DNA of 64,000 nucleotides, taken from NCBI RefSeq assembly GCF_039555335.1, contig NC_092642.1, positions 18,897,151 through 18,961,150 on the forward strand. The letters are read 5' to 3'. Positions 1 through 12,554 of this stretch are shown piece after piece. Source of the stretch: Amphiura filiformis. Taxonomy: Eukaryota > Echinodermata > Ophiuroidea > Amphilepidida > Amphiuridae. Each line of letters begins with the position of its first letter. The first letter of the stretch is position 1. The notes under the pieces are model-generated. The model did no database searches. It was not told the origin of the DNA and was given only the letters and a program-made list of their open reading frames with translations. Position numbers and translations under genes: made by a program.

Positions 1-140
1 CGGTCATTCATAACAGTACATTGTAAAAGGTAAATACAACAATTGATTAGGAACGAAATAATTTATAGATACTCGTACTGTTATTATTATTCACATATTG
101 GTGAATTTCATGTTGACGATGTAAGATGCATCGATCATTA

Positions 141-240
141 GGGGCTGTGCAATAATTATGACTCCCCGGGAGTAAATTTACAAATGGCGTGCTTTTTTAA
201 AGGATTTTTTTATTCTATTTTAATCTAAACATAACGAATT
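141..240 (+). mobile_element. Terminal fragment of a PIF/Harbinger-type element
   Basis: A TTA trinucleotide at 138-140 is followed by GGGGCTGTGCAATAATTATG, the same end that bounds the complete element at 46880-48553. The start with GGGG after TTA fits Harbinger-type termini (3-bp TTA target duplication). I found no matching right end, so this is a solo end, perhaps cut by the element that starts at 262. Confidence 0.4.
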
Positions 241-261
241 AGAATGGGCCACATATATTTA

Positions 262-1277
262 CAGGGTGTCCCAGAAAAAAATACCGAGTGAATAAAGTTG
301 AACGCAAGTCGAGATATAGACATCAGAATAAAAAAAAATTAATGCAGCGTATAACCTATTTTATTGTGCATCACCTACGAAAATTTTATTTGATTCGGTT
401 GACTGGTTGCGACGAAATTAACGATAAGCCGCGCATCAATGCAGTTCATTCCAATTTTGATCAACGGGCGCTTAAATTCATACTCGCTCACCGCTTCCAA
501 AAGTGTGTGTATCTCATTAAATTTAGTCCACATTATCTATTTTATAATCCGAGACGGTGTTTGGTCATTCATGCTTTCACAGAAGATGAATAACAGTTTG
601 TCCGAGAAAACTTTGATTTCTGCAATTGGAAGCTTTCCAACTTTAATTCTTTAGGTTGTGCAAATAAGTTGTAAGAATGACAGTGATCAAGTGCTTACAG
701 TTTTACGTATGATTTTTGACACCATGCAACATTAATGTTGAAGTTTAAAAGATTTAAACTTTGCATTACAATTTCTTGGAAATATTTCAAAAACATTAAT
801 GTGTGTGAGAATTTTTTAAGCCAGCTGAAATTCTTTATGCAATAATTCTTTATGCAACATTTATAGCAACATTAACGAAAAAAGAACTTTACAAGTACCG
901 AGCATCATCTTACATGAAACCTGTCACTTTCGATATCGTGCAGGTTTTCAAATTTGACCTAATTAAATGTTTTGTAAGGAATAGATTGATTAAAACAAAA
1001 TGGATTTCACAGAACAAAATATGAAGCCTATTGACAGTTAACCACTGCGCATTGTGTTGCATGATCTTTCTTTCAAACTTGGAATGAAGTGAATTGACAC
1101 ATGCGTTATGTAATCGCTCATTTCTTCGCAATCAGTCAACCGATTCCAGTAAAATTGACGTATATGATGCAGAATAAGATGGGCTACACGCTGATGTTTA
1201 GATGTTTGGATTCTGATGTCTATTTCTCGACTTATGTCCAAATTCATTCGCCCGGTAATTTTTTATGGGCCACCCTG
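262..1277. mobile_element. Non-autonomous DNA transposon with long terminal inverted repeats (mariner-type ends)
   Basis: The left end reads CAGGGTGTCCCA and the right end, on the other strand, CAGGGTGGCCCA. TA dinucleotides flank both sides (260-261 and 1278-1279). The inverted arms are about 220 bp long and diverged. Ends of the CAGGGTG type with TA target duplication are usual for Tc1/mariner-like MITEs. The short frames inside lie in the arms and are not genes. No transposase is visible. Confidence 0.65.
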
Positions 1278-1607
1278 TACATTTGCTATAAAACATTATT
1301 ATCTTAATGTTTATACTCATATCTCTTTCAGTATTGATTTTTTTTAAACACTAAATAACACTAGTTCAGGTTATTCATTCTTGTCTTCTCTTCCAATGCA
1401 GTCAATTATAAGAATAAAATACCCCTGTTTGGAAAACAATCCATTAAAGAATTAAATATGCAAAGAATATAATAGAATAATTCTGTTCCAACCCCCCATG
1501 ATATACCATTGACTAACAATAGTAACCGAAATGGTAAGCTAAGATTTATTCCTTATTTATTCGAAATCAACGATTTTACATCTCTCCCACTACAATAGAC
1601 ATGCTTT

Positions 1608-1988
1608 AGCAAACACAAAACGTGTTTAAAACGTTTTAAATTGTTTTTTTTTTGTGCTTTTATAGTTTTGGTAAAAACATCTTAATAACACCAAATTTCG
1701 GGTTATATAGAGGTCGTGAAAACGTTTAAGAAAGTTTTGTTTAAAAACATACTACAAAAATATTTTTAAATGTTTTCAAAATGTTATTGAAAAAGATTAT
1801 CTGCAAACATTTTTTGCCAAATATTTTGTAAATACTTAAATAACGATATGTTAGAATGTTTGCATTAAGTTATCAAAAAATGTCTTTGAATGTTATGCAA
1901 ATGTTTTATACCCTTTATATAACCCGACATTCAAACGTTTTCTGGAAACCTTTTGCGAATGATGTCGAAAAAATTTTGTGTTTGCCGG
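1608..1988. mobile_element. MITE-like inverted-repeat element
   Basis: GCAAACACAAAA at the left and TTTTGTGTTTGC at the right form terminal inverted repeats. An inner inverted motif (CGGGTTATATAGAGG and TTTATATAACCCG) also pairs. There is no coding capacity. The target duplication was not resolved. Confidence 0.5.
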
Positions 1989-3169
1989 GATGCTGTTACA
2001 ATTGTTTTAAAGAAGAAAATTTTATCCAAACGGTTACATTTCAGCACATCACATTGAATGCTTTGCTAAACCCTTACTATGACTATCCATACATCACACA
2101 ACATACACACAACAAATATAGCATTTTGGTGTCGGTTTATTGCTGCCAAACGAGAAGCACACACTGTGCCATGCTATACAGAACTAGGATATCATGCCTA
2201 CGATAATACAATAGGGCAGCCTACCACAGGAATCAACGTGATAACTAGGGGGCTGAACACAAAAAAACTTGAACACAATTTTTTATTTCTTATTTTTTAT
2301 TTTTGTTGAACAAGAAAATCTGAGGGCATAGTACTTGGCTCCTGCCTAGGCTATCCCATGCCAACGTGGTGTTGATTCCTTCCTTCCCGCTATAAACAAT
2401 CTTAATCGACCAAAATCCCACCCGAGACTAAAACTGGCTTTAATAAAAATATTTACTAATGATTCTAAACAATCATGCTTCTGAGAAGAAGCAACTTGAC
2501 ACACACTACTTAAATTCAACTGCGCAACAGAATAGAACGTGTTGCCGTGATAGAAACCGAACCTGAAGTGAGGTTACTCACGCACTCTCCCACACAGGAA
2601 TAGTCATACTATTACGTAACGCAAAGAACATCAATATAATCTTATTCGGGGCTCTCAACCGAATATATTTTCATATTTTGGTTATATTTACATCACATTG
2701 AATATTGGTATTAAATTAATTAAATTAAACCTAAGTTGAATATTGGTATTAAATTAATTAAATTGATCTTTCAAATGATTTTGTGCTGATGTGCGCGAAA
2801 ATGACTTTCATCGCTTAGAATCAATGCTGAATTGGTCAATCCGGCACTCCGCTAAGGTGGCGCCCATGCGTGCAGGGTGCCCCCCCCATATCATCGCTAC
2901 GCCACTGGCAAAGTGGATTCTTTAAAGGGAGTCTCCGGCAATCATAACATAGTATGCATTTTATGTTAGAAATATAATTTTCAAGCACGAATCACATGGT
3001 TGGTTTTATTCAAAACTCATATTGACCATAAAAACGAATAAAAACAGTTGGCTCTCGACACGCGATATTCAAAATTCCCGCGCCGAAATTGTCCAAGTGC
3101 AGTAACGTAATGGTTGTTTGTGCCTTCATTGTATAGACCTTTTCAAATTGAAGTTTTCCGGAGTTTGTT
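1989..3169. other. Gene-free stretch
   Basis: No credible gene. A 29-bp unit is repeated directly at a 38-bp period at 2698-2765 (core TTGAATATTGGTATTAAAT). A CGCTACGCCACTGG motif near 2900 resembles the end of a decayed transposon. Confidence 0.5.
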
Positions 3170-3292
3170 ATGGATGACCCCGTTTACAATTCCGGGTCAT
3201 CGACGCTAACGCAAATGCAACTATTACGTTTGAACACAAATCTGCGTGAAATACACGGTCAAGCGTTGGGTATGGCTTGTGCAACAGATTGA
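3170..3292 (+). CDS. Short ORF of 40 residues, unrecognised
   Basis: An ATG-initiated frame encodes 40 residues with mixed, non-repetitive composition (starts MDDPVYNSGS, ends GMACATD) and then TGA. It lies in one of the few parts of the first 10 kb that show no inverted repeat. It could be a first exon, a peptide ORF or chance; I see neither a clear splice donor nor a family signature. Nothing supports a function. Confidence 0.15.
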   Translation: MDDPVYNSGSSTLTQMQLLRLNTNLREIHGQALGMACATD

Positions 3293-4189
3293 TATTTATA
3301 TTGCGAAGACCAAATCAAACGTGCCGCAGACGACAAACATTTGCATTTTTCTTTCTTTTACAGTCACATTGTGACTGGTGCCAAATAGTGGTAAGTGTTA
3401 GTTCAACACCTTTAGAAAATATTTCTCTCCGATAATATGGGCATTAGCTGCATAATCCCTGAGACCCGCCCCAACATTGAAATATAAGGTATGGGCCTGG
3501 GGAAGGATGGGATACAGCACGGAGTCTGTACTTCAAAACATGGTTCACTCGTAATACCATTGGTATGGCATAAATTTGAAATGTTTTAGCAGAGTGTGTC
3601 ATCTATTTTATTTGCTGATGGTAGCTCCTGCATGCTTGAGGTGATGGGAACATTGTACATGCATATATAGGGAGAAAATGTCTCTAGTGCAGCAGTGGAA
3701 ATGCTGTATCAGGCTTGTTGAGAGGATCAAAAAGGTCATTCTGGTCAATGGTGTACAATATTAACGCCAAAAGATTGAATATTTTTTGCTTAAAGCTGGT
3801 ACAAAGACCCGGGACAATATATTTCTTTATGCAGTTATTTTATAATAGCAGTTTTCACAGATTTTCATGCAACTTTGAAACTCTTTGAATGAGTTGGGTA
3901 GTTACCAATGTATTTGTGCCTAACACCGTGTCTACAATCCTTTCCATGCTGATTAGCCCTAATGGACCCCAACTGGCAGACCTGATGTCAGAACAGCATG
4001 GGAAGGATTCAATCAATCTTTTGACGTTAATACTGTATTCCCTTGATCAGAAGGGTTTTTCTGATCCTCCGATCAAGTCTGGCATATAGAAAGCATTTTC
4101 ATCATCAGTGGACATGTCTCCTCTATGTTCCCATGCATAATAGTGTTCCCATAACAGAGTAGTGGAGATGAGTCATCCCACCAGAAGTA
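3293..4189. other. Gene-free stretch upstream of the LINE remnant
   Basis: No recognisable exon or bounded repeat. The 66-residue frame at 3889-4089 matches nothing I know. The stretch may be decayed 5' sequence of the LINE that follows. Confidence 0.35.
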
Positions 4190-5410
4190 TTAAAGAGATG
4201 TGACCTGGATGACCTGGTGCCAGGATTTTGCAACGATGCATTTCTGAAAGAAAGAATGCCTGATATCAATGGTCTATTCTTAACATAAACAATACCAAAG
4301 TCAGGAGGTCATTACCGTGGCATCAGCCTATCCTCAATAGTGGCCAAAACCTTGATACTATAGGTTGATACTCTACAGTATAAGACCTAAAGTTGATGGA
4401 CTTCTGAGAAACAACCAGAATGGTTTCAACGAGTGGGAAGAACTACTGTCAGCCACATACTGGCTCTTAGAAGGATAATAGAAGGATCTAGGAGTGAGGC
4501 CAAAAATCTACCAGCCTTTATAACATTCATTGACTTCAGAAAAGCCTTCGACACTATTTACCGAGGCAAGATGCTACAAATCCTCATAGCCTGTGGACAC
4601 TATTGGAAGGTCATAAACTACAAGAAAACCAGAGCCAAAGTGTTCTCCCCTGATGGAGAAACTGAGCTGTTTGCCATCCTAGCCGGTGTTCTATAAGGAG
4701 CTATCTTTGCCCCGTATCTGTTTGTGCAGGGAAGTGCTAGACTATGCCTTGAGAATGGCTATAGATGACAAGGAAGAAGCACTATTTCAGCTAGAAAGAA
4801 GAAAGAACAGACGAGATGGGCCAGAAGTGGTAACACTTCAGACCTGATGACAACGCCCTCCTGTCATAAGAAATAAAACAAGCTCAGGAACTGCTACAAA
4901 GGGTAGAAACATCAGTCGGAAGAGTCGGCTTAAAGAGGAATGCCACCAAGACAAAGTCCATGTCTTTTAACCAGGATCAGTATTAAAGTTAACATCAGCA
5001 CAAATAATGGCAGAAAGCTAGATGAGGTGAAAGACTTCAAATACCTTTGAGCATGGATGGCTAGCACAGAGCATGATGTCAAAACACGCAAGGCAGCAGC
5101 ATGGAGAGTATGCAACAGCCTAAGCAAGATCTGGGAGTCTGCTCTACCGTGTCCACCAAAGAATTTCAAACTGCGGGTCTTCAGTGCAACAGTCATGAAA
5201 ATGGAGTCTGTGTTAACATATGGATGCGAAGCCTTGAACCATAACTCCCAAGAGCTGGACGGCTGTTACACCCGGATGCTTAGGGCAGTGTACAACATCA
5301 ACTGGAAGGAGCACATAAACAACAAACATGACAAAGAGATCCGAGAAAGGAAAACACATTTCGCTGGGCACTGCCTCAGGAGCAAGTGTGACCTGTCGCC
5401 AACCTGATAA
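4190..5410 (+). mobile_element. Decayed non-LTR retrotransposon (LINE), reverse transcriptase part
   Basis: Fragments of one reverse transcriptase appear in order across shifting frames: a fingers segment around 4300-4345 (reads GGHYRGISLSSIVAKTL), palm motif A (TFIDFRKAFD, near 4523-4552), a degraded motif C near 4838-4864 (RPDDNALLS where YADD is expected), and a long C-terminal part at 5057-5407 with LTYGCEALNH, LDGCYTRMLRAVYNINW and FAGHC. This C-terminal layout is common in invertebrate endonuclease/reverse-transcriptase elements. Stop codons and frameshifts break it repeatedly, and no endonuclease domain is visible, so it is dead and 5'-truncated. Confidence 0.8.
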
Positions 5411-5421
5411 AATTCAGTTCA

Positions 5422-5944
5422 GGGGCACTCATAATTCACGGACGTCTCTGATTTCAAAGACGGGTCTGCATGTGATATCACATACTTCGAGCTTTGTTGA
5501 CAACTGGGCACTCGATGCAGCACATCGGAACGAAGCTGAGTGTATTAGCTTTCCTATGTTTAGCAAATATCTACCTGGGCAAAAATTAAATTTTTACAAA
5601 TGGTCCCAGAACACACTTAGATTGCAATGGCCAAAATCAAATGTTTTGAAGTAAAAAAATCCCAAGAGTACCTGAGCCTGCGTTCTAATATATGAATTGG
5701 ATAGTAAAATTAGCAGGCACTCAACTTGGACTAGCTACAACCCTGATAAGGCCTACTCACAAAATTATTCCCACTGCGCTGGCACGTTCAGCAAAATTAC
5801 TAATATCGTTTGCGACTGGGTTTTGAAACTAGTGAGTATCTGATTTATGAGACGTCTCTGAAATATGATATTGTTATGTGACATGTGACATGACGCTTCA
5901 AGAGTATTTGATATCAGAGACGTCCGTGAATTATGAGTGCACCC
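5422..5944. mobile_element. MITE-like element with terminal inverted repeats
   Basis: CACTCATAATTCACGGACG at the left is mirrored by CGTCCGTGAATTATGAGTG at the right, and the match runs inward past GTCTCTGAT. The two shadow frames inside read related peptides because they lie in the two arms. It sits directly after the LINE remnant. Confidence 0.55.
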
Positions 5945-6724
5945 AATTATATTGGGCACCCAAACCTGGAACAAGAAACCAGACTACCGGTACCCCTTTA
6001 CATTATCATGATTATGTATAGATGTACTCAATCAAGACATCGAACCAGGGAAGTGCCGGTGGCATTTCCCGGACTAGAAGCATCTGACCTTGGAATGGTA
6101 ATGCAGGACAGGGGGATACGGAAAACCACCCGGAAATAAGCAATATGGGATTTTAAGGCATTTTGAAAAAAGCGCACTCTATCATTGTTTTTCGTTTACA
6201 GAAATGGACTTGAGTCAATATTACACCATATTTGCAAATAAAATAATATAAAAAATCTCACAATAACTTCAAATTGCTAGGCCTATATTAAAATGCCATT
6301 ATATAGATTCTGGCGGCCATTTTGAAAAAAGCGCCCTCACCACTTAACCAAGGGTCGACATTTTTGCAGGCAATTCCTATACGGATAAGATTTCCGCAAA
6401 AGTTGTCTCCAAAAATCCCTGGGGAGGGTTTCGATTTCTAGCCCAGGGCCTAACAATGAATGCAAAGGTGATCATGGTGATTGTGCCCGCAATGCCCACT
6501 CTCTCTATGTAAACACACCGATGTACATTCCTTTTAACCGCCTTTTACAAAACCCGAACATGAATTACTGTAAATACAAAAGCTTTCTTTTTCATAAAAA
6601 TTGCATATTTTCTGCTTCAAACATCGATTAATGTCATGCAGTAGTTCACTTTCCCGTTTGAGATCTTGTCTTCCAAATTAAGAAATTTGTGCTTTAGATT
6701 TATGTCCACTTGAAACAATTAATG
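5945..6724. other. Gene-free stretch
   Basis: No credible gene. A short motif (TTTTGAAAAAAGCGC) occurs twice, near 6160 and 6330, suggesting a decayed repeat. Confidence 0.4.
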
Positions 6725-9700
6725 TGTCGATTCCTTCACTATGACTTTAGACTATGCCATAATGCCATAGTCGATTTTTGATAAAAAATACGTTATTAAT
6801 CATGATGAACGCATTCAGTTGAACTCGAAATTATACTGATATTTATTACATCAAAATACTAGTATAAAATAGTTATGAAAAAGTTTATATAATTATATTT
6901 GTGACAGTAAAAGTAAAGTATACGTAGGCTTATATTATTGAATGCAACATATCATAATGGCATAACTATAATAGCACTTCAGTACTGAACAATTCTAATT
7001 TTAGAATCTGCCAGTTTATTACGAGTTAAAAATAGACTTTCACTTTTAAGCAGAACTTTACCCAGGGACTTCGTTCTCTAAAACACACTGTCAATCATAC
7101 TTGTTTATCAATCAAATCTAACCACAAGACTAAGCATGGTGGTACACAGGGGCGGACTGGTGGTTTTAGGCAACCGTGGCAAATTTATTAAGACCAGCCC
7201 TATTACTCAGATAGAGCGCAGCGAGCAAGCGAGCGTAGCGACTAGCTTTATGGGGTCCAGGGGCCCGCGCAAGGGCCCTGGTAGGGTCCAGGGGCAAAGC
7301 CCTGGTGGGGGTCCAGGGGGCGAAGCCCCCGGACAACTAAGGGTTTTAGCTATTCGAGGGGTCAGGAAGCCCGGATTTGACAACGATTTCTGAAGCCAAA
7401 TTCCATTTGTACAGACTTGAAATATTCTTTATCCATTGTCACTCACTTGCAATAATCAAGATCAAACCAACAGTTATTCAATTTATAAGTAGTGTGCATG
7501 TTTTATGTTTTGACTCATTTGCACACATATAAAATTACATCTTTGCAGAACTGTGTTATCATATCGTGAGTATAATAATTTCAATCATTAAAAGACAAAT
7601 GCTAAAAATTGTTTAGGCCTACTGGGTAAAGGTTAATAGCAACTTTTTAAACTATTGCGATTTGGTAGTTCACAGCATCTAGCGAATGGTAGTGAGCTTT
7701 GGCAAAAATTGCATTGATCATTTCATAGCGAGCGTGATAAAACTCCACAGTGGCGTAGATTTGTTTTTGACATTGGGGTTGGAAAAATATTCTTGAAATA
7801 GCACCTTTTGGCGACATAAGTTTATTGTACAAATGCGCGCAAAACGCACAGACATTTTTGGCATATTGAAGCTAAACTGGTGATGATGCAGTGGAATAAA
7901 TTCGCGCGAAGCATGAAAAAATTGACACTTTTAGGCTAAAATGGCCAAATATGAGATTGATTTGGTCAGAAACTCACATAGGCCTACAGGTGTCATCATG
8001 GGGGGCTTGTATGGACCATCCCTTTTAAAATATTGGGGGGGGGGATTTATCCCCCATCAAAAGGGAAAGAAATTGGTTTGAGTATTGAACTGAGTAATGT
8101 CAATGTGGCTGTAAGTATTATGTAATGTAATCCCTGCATTACAAGGAGCACCCCAGCCCAGAGGTTTTCGAATGACGGTCTAGCCGTGCTAGTTTTGACA
8201 GCTGATGGTGGTCCAAAGGGCCAAAAGCCGGGAGGTGGGCACTCACTAAAAATGAGTGAAGCGATGTGCGTGCAGTGCGGCCACAACCCACATTAACCCC
8301 CATTTTTCAACTCCCTCTCACTCAATGACCACTTTTTTTTTTTTTTTTACTGAATTACTGAACTCCTCACTCAATGACCCCTATTTTTTTTTTCCTGTCA
8401 CAAGAAGACCTCCCTTTGTAAAGAATTTTTGACAAATTTCTGGTAGTCTTTTACCGTTGTTTCTAAAAAAAAATCCCATTTTGATGACTTTTGAAAAACA
8501 ATTATCAAAAATTTGTCAACTTTTATATTTTGACCCAAGTTTTGTCCCAGTCTCACTGAAAGAACCCAGTAGGCCTCCTTACTGAATTACCCCCTTGGTT
8601 ATATGGCGTCGAAGCTCTCACCAAAAGACCACTATGATAGCATGTATAGTTTCAAACTGGTGTCCCATGTCCGCACATCCCGTCACTTCGAAAGTCGAGT
8701 GCCTGTAGGCCTATCAGCCCCTATTTCTACAGGCCTTAGGCCCTATCACTATGCAGACAAACAGCGAGCACACTGTGTAGGCCCTTATATTACTCATCCC
8801 CCTCAATGATCCCCCTCCTTTCTTCTCTTTTCCTTTCTTTCTCCTATGTCTGCCTATATACCAAAAGCTCATATCGGCCCTAGCCTCATTCCGCAGCCGC
8901 AATGAAATACCAATATTCCATTGACAGCCGGCCCAATATTTTGCTGTTGGCTTAAAATTTAAAACTTTTACTGTATCGCATCTAGAGTATTGGCCTTTTG
9001 CTGTGTTTACGGTCTAGAGAATTGATTCAAAAGGCCATTTGTAGGCCTAGGTGATGCCGCGACGGTGTACTAGTGGCCGGCCTATAATAGCTTAGTGGTA
9101 GGGCCTATAGGTCCTACCTTAAGCCCTAGGGCCTATGTCTTGGGCCTTACGCCTTCGGCTCAAGATACTCCTTCACCATTCTCTCCCCTTTTCTTCTATT
9201 TTCCCTTTCTTTCTCCTCTTTTTCCTTTTCTCTCTTTTTCTTTTTTCTCCCCTTCTCCTTTCTTTCCCTTTTTCTTTCTTTTTCTCTTCTTTTTGAGCAA
9301 CCGGCCCTGAGTGGCCCAGAACCAAACGGCCCATGTGGCGATCGCCACAACGCCACAGTGGCCAGTCCGCCCCTGGTGGTACAATACGCGCTAGATGCGT
9401 ACGTTCATCCACCAACTTTCGCGCCACAGCGCCGCATTCCAAAGATAGATGTGTACCATGCATAGTTAATGGTAATGGTACGTGTCGGTTTAAACAATAA
9501 CGAGATCTGGGCGACCAATCACAAGCCAGATTCACTTAAAGATGCATTACATCATGACCAATTTTAGTCAGTAGTCCCCGCAGTAGTCCACTTGGGAAGC
9601 TAACATACAGAGGGTACGGTGACTGAAAAGATGATCAGTTGTGAAAATCTATCATTATTGTGCACAAATTAATTAAATCGGAGTTTCAAGCTTAAATGCA

Positions 9701-9770
9701 ATATCCAGAGTATGCACAATCATGACAATGGGCAAGTGGACTACGGAGTAGTTTACTATGATGACTTGGA
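6725..9770. repeat. Segmental duplicate A, interrupted by a hAT-type element
   Basis: The flanks of the element (about 6740-7138 and 9384-9770) match, in the same order and orientation, 44930-45720. Shared landmarks are AATCATGATGAACGCATTCA, CTGTCAATCATACTTGTTTA, GGGCGACCAATCACAAGCCA and AGTAGTCCACTTGGGAAGCT. The paralogue lacks the 2.2 kb insertion and so approximates the pre-insertion state. Confidence 0.65.
7147..9375. mobile_element. Complete non-autonomous hAT-type element, copy 1
   Basis: The element starts CAGGGGCGGACTGG and ends CCAGTCCGCCCCTG. It is flanked by the perfect 8-bp direct repeat GTGGTACA (7139-7146 and 9376-9383), the hallmark of hAT transposition. It is 2229 bp long and has no transposase-like frame. 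Inside are a fragment resembling the TTAA MITE of 36633-36993 (about 7650-7760), a poly-T/TGACC segment and a 130-bp pyrimidine tract before the right end. A close second copy lies at 32206-34296. Confidence 0.85.
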
Positions 9771-10251
9771 CGATAGCCAACCTCAAATTCATGGATACCT
9801 AAAGGTGTTAGACCGCAATCAAGGAAATTAATGTTGGCACACTCTGGCATACTAAATGTAAATCGCCACCCCTCTCCCCAGTTCAATGTTGATGAAAGCA
9901 CTTTTTCCATTGAGCTCTCCAGGCTCCCCAACATTGATTGAGGGGAATGGGGGAGGGAAGGGAAAGGAGAAGATATGTACTTCTCATCAAACATAGTTAC
10001 ATTAATGTCACTGAACTATCAGAGCGGCAATTAAGAGTTGCAACATATTGTCAAGGTATGACAACTATTAATTTCGTTGCATGCGCCTGATGCATGAATA
10101 AATTTTGTGTGCCGACAAATCGCCCTTGCAGGTACATACACTCTGCTTGATTTATTTTGCAATTGATACTGCGATACTCCTAGGTCATTACGTTTGCACA
10201 GTATTTTTGTGGGAACTGAGATTACACCAACCCTATCCAATTCTGAACAAC
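9771..10251. other. Gene-free stretch
   Basis: No credible gene or bounded repeat; the 100-residue minus-strand frame at 9692-9994 has no family signature. Confidence 0.35.
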
Positions 10252-10430
10252 GAGATTTCACGAAAGGACATTAGTTCAAACCTGCCTCCAGATTCCAGAA
10301 GACATGATGTGTACATAAAGCACAAAACCTTCCCCCAGTTGGAAGTGATATTGACATATTTGCTTTGTAATTGTTCCATGCATCATACCTTCTGGAGGCA
10401 GATTTGAACTAATGACCTTTCGTGAAATCG
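10252..10430. repeat. Short inverted repeat
   Basis: About 40-bp arms: GATTTCACGAAAGGACATTA on the left pairs with TAATGACCTTTCGTGAAATC on the right, around a loop of about 100 bp. Probably a MITE. Confidence 0.55.
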
Positions 10431-10434
10431 CCCT

Positions 10435-10815
10435 ATATGAGGAATGTCCTGATTTTTTTTAAATTTGCAATATATACAAATTTTATGAAAAATTATTAAA
10501 ATTTGATATTTTATAAAGAGTTGATATTTAACAGTCCTCGCAGTCAAAATCTAATGATATGTACTTATAGTGTATGTAGCCAACAATCAAGTGAATATTT
10601 TGACCTTTGATATTGAAGATAAATTTATAGTTTACTTCGAGGACTGTTATATCACAAAAATATCAATTTTTAATCATATGCCATAAAATGTGTATTAAAT
10701 CACGAATTTAACAAAATCAAAATATTTCATATCAGGACATTCTTCGTATTCAGAATGCAATTCGATGTCTGATGTACTCTCATGTCCCACAAAAATTACT
10801 GTCCAAAAGTTGCTA
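10435..10815. mobile_element. Degenerate copy of the palindromic TTAA MITE family
   Basis: Shares ATTCTTCGTATTCAGAATGC, TCTCATGTCCCA and the inner TTTAACAGT / GACTGTTATAT motifs with the complete element at 26942-27597. The outer ends and target sites are no longer recognisable. Confidence 0.5.
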
Positions 10816-11385
10816 ACAGAGCCATTAAGGTGAACCATAATATTAGGGATAACCATCAAAATTTCATGTTGCCCTATTGGTACAAAAGATTGTTTTCTGG
10901 ATAGAACTCATCAATAGAAGTATTTTGGTGGTTAAATGGTCAAAACTTTTCGAATTATGAATTTTCAAAGTTTCCCATTCTGACTGGTCATTGGAACGAA
11001 ATAAAATGACAAGGTCCAAAAATATAAATTGGGAGCAAAATTGGCATAAGCATATATTTACCTTTCTATATTTCTTTATTTTAACATATATGCAAACATG
11101 AAACAAGCATATTGTGAAAGTATCAAAGGGTTTCTTATGAAATGGCACTTTACTAGTCAATGGCATAAATTATTTTTTTTCTTTTTTTTCATTGAAATCA
11201 TGCATTTAGAGAACATTTTGCCAAAAATCATCCAAGATGGCCGATATGGCACAAAATCAAAATTGCACTAAGTCCAGGTAAACTTTTTTTTTCACAACCA
11301 AAAATTTCAATGTTATTGGGTTTAATATGACCAATTAGTAGGTGTATGCAAATAAAATCTTAAGTGTCATTGAAGGTCATTGACT

Positions 11386-11600
11386 CATTCACAACAATAG
11401 AGGTTATCCACTTCACTCATCATGCTCATATGTGTGACTTCTAACAAAAGGCGCTGGTTCCAGTAGTATTCTTCATTCAAACCAATTCAATGCACGACCT
11501 CAGAGTTACCTGCATGACTTTCGTGGGCTATTTTGAAACAGTTATGGTTGCACATTCAGGTACTTCTTTTGAAAGTTCTAAACAAGGTATAGCCAGCAGC
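11386..11600 (+). repeat. Interspersed repeat, second copy inverted at 52290-52476
   Basis: Starts ATAGAGGTTATCCACTT and includes GACTTCTAACAAAAGGCGCT, CTATTTTGAAACAGT and CTTTTGAAAGT. The same landmarks occur in reverse complement at 52290-52476. Family unknown. Confidence 0.5.
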
Positions 11601-12319
11601 AAGTTGTAGATGTATTATAGGCCTAAATATAAGAAAACGTTTAGGGTTGAAATCAGGTGAAAATACATCGAATGGGCACGAAACTTCACATTTATGTTCA
11701 GAAAGGTGTCTTCTTAGCATGATTCGAAAGGAGTATGGAAATTCCAAAGGGAAGCTGGTGATTTAATTTGTAACTCGAGATCTACTTGTTCAATTTTTAA
11801 CCTTTTTACAGAGGGTATGATAGAGGTATTACTGGCAACTCTGCCAAATTACAGCTCAGTAGGCCACGTTTTTCACCTGAAATTATTGACATGGATATTT
11901 TGTGCCATTCTTGAGCAGTGCTGAACTCAGCCACTGGAAATTAAGCGCACTGTGGCGATGGACCAATTTTGACTCGCACTTACAGGAAAATGAAATAAGT
12001 TACGTTGCTGTAATTTGCAAGATAGTTACAAAATATAATTGGCATTAACTTCCCCAATTTTTACAGAAAATATTGAAAAATAAAAAGAATGAGATCAATT
12101 TAGAAATGTCTGTGCAAGCAGTGCACAGTTGAGCTCCCTGCATGTCTATGGGAGTGTTCTAATCAAGTTGATGGTTCATTGGTCATCCCTAATAATATTA
12201 TGTGTCACATGTGCCTGACAAACTTCATGCATTTAATTCATTTCGGGAATTCTCACAACCCAATAACAACTCAAAAACACTTGTTATTACATTCTCCAGT
12301 AGATTCTGGCAATATATGT

Positions 12320-12325
12320 TTTATT
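12320..12325 (-). promoter_or_regulatory. RPL17: Poly(A) signal AATAAA of RPL17
   Basis: AATAAA on the minus strand, about 90 bp after the predicted RPL17 stop codon at 12416-12418. Spacing fits a short 3' UTR, as is usual for ribosomal protein genes. Confidence 0.5.
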
Positions 12326-12415
12326 TCTTCCTTTGTTTGTTTCTGTTAAGCGTTGTGTGTACCCTCTTTATAAAGTTGGTTTTGTTTCAGTTCTATTCAT
12401 GTGTAGTATAATGAT

Positions 12416-12554
12416 TTAATCCCCTTGTTGCATCTTCTGTTTTGCCATCTTCTTCTTGGAGACCTTCTTCTTCTTCTCCTCCTCTTCGGTTTGGGTACAA
12501 CTTGCTCCCTCTCTGACATGATGACCTCAATGTGGCATGGTGAGCTCATGTATG
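12416..12554 (-). CDS. RPL17: RPL17 terminal coding exon 6, frame broken by one base
   Basis: Opens with [18 protein letters not shown] and VVPKP. After that proline the given frame runs into an arginine-rich tail and stops at 12397. With one more base near 12487-12488 the frame reads glutamates then lysines, as family tails do, ending at TAA 12416-12418. The 12397 stop is the alternative end if the deletion is real. Confidence 0.85.

Noticed and set aside
288-1307. Small frames of 66-101 residues at 288-593, 1038-1247 and 1101-1307
   Set aside because: They lie in the two inverted arms of the 262-1277 element and mirror each other.
9095-9535. Lys/Glu/Arg-rich and Phe/Ser-rich frames, also at 34074-34445
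   Set aside because: They read through the pyrimidine tract near the right end of the two hAT copies.
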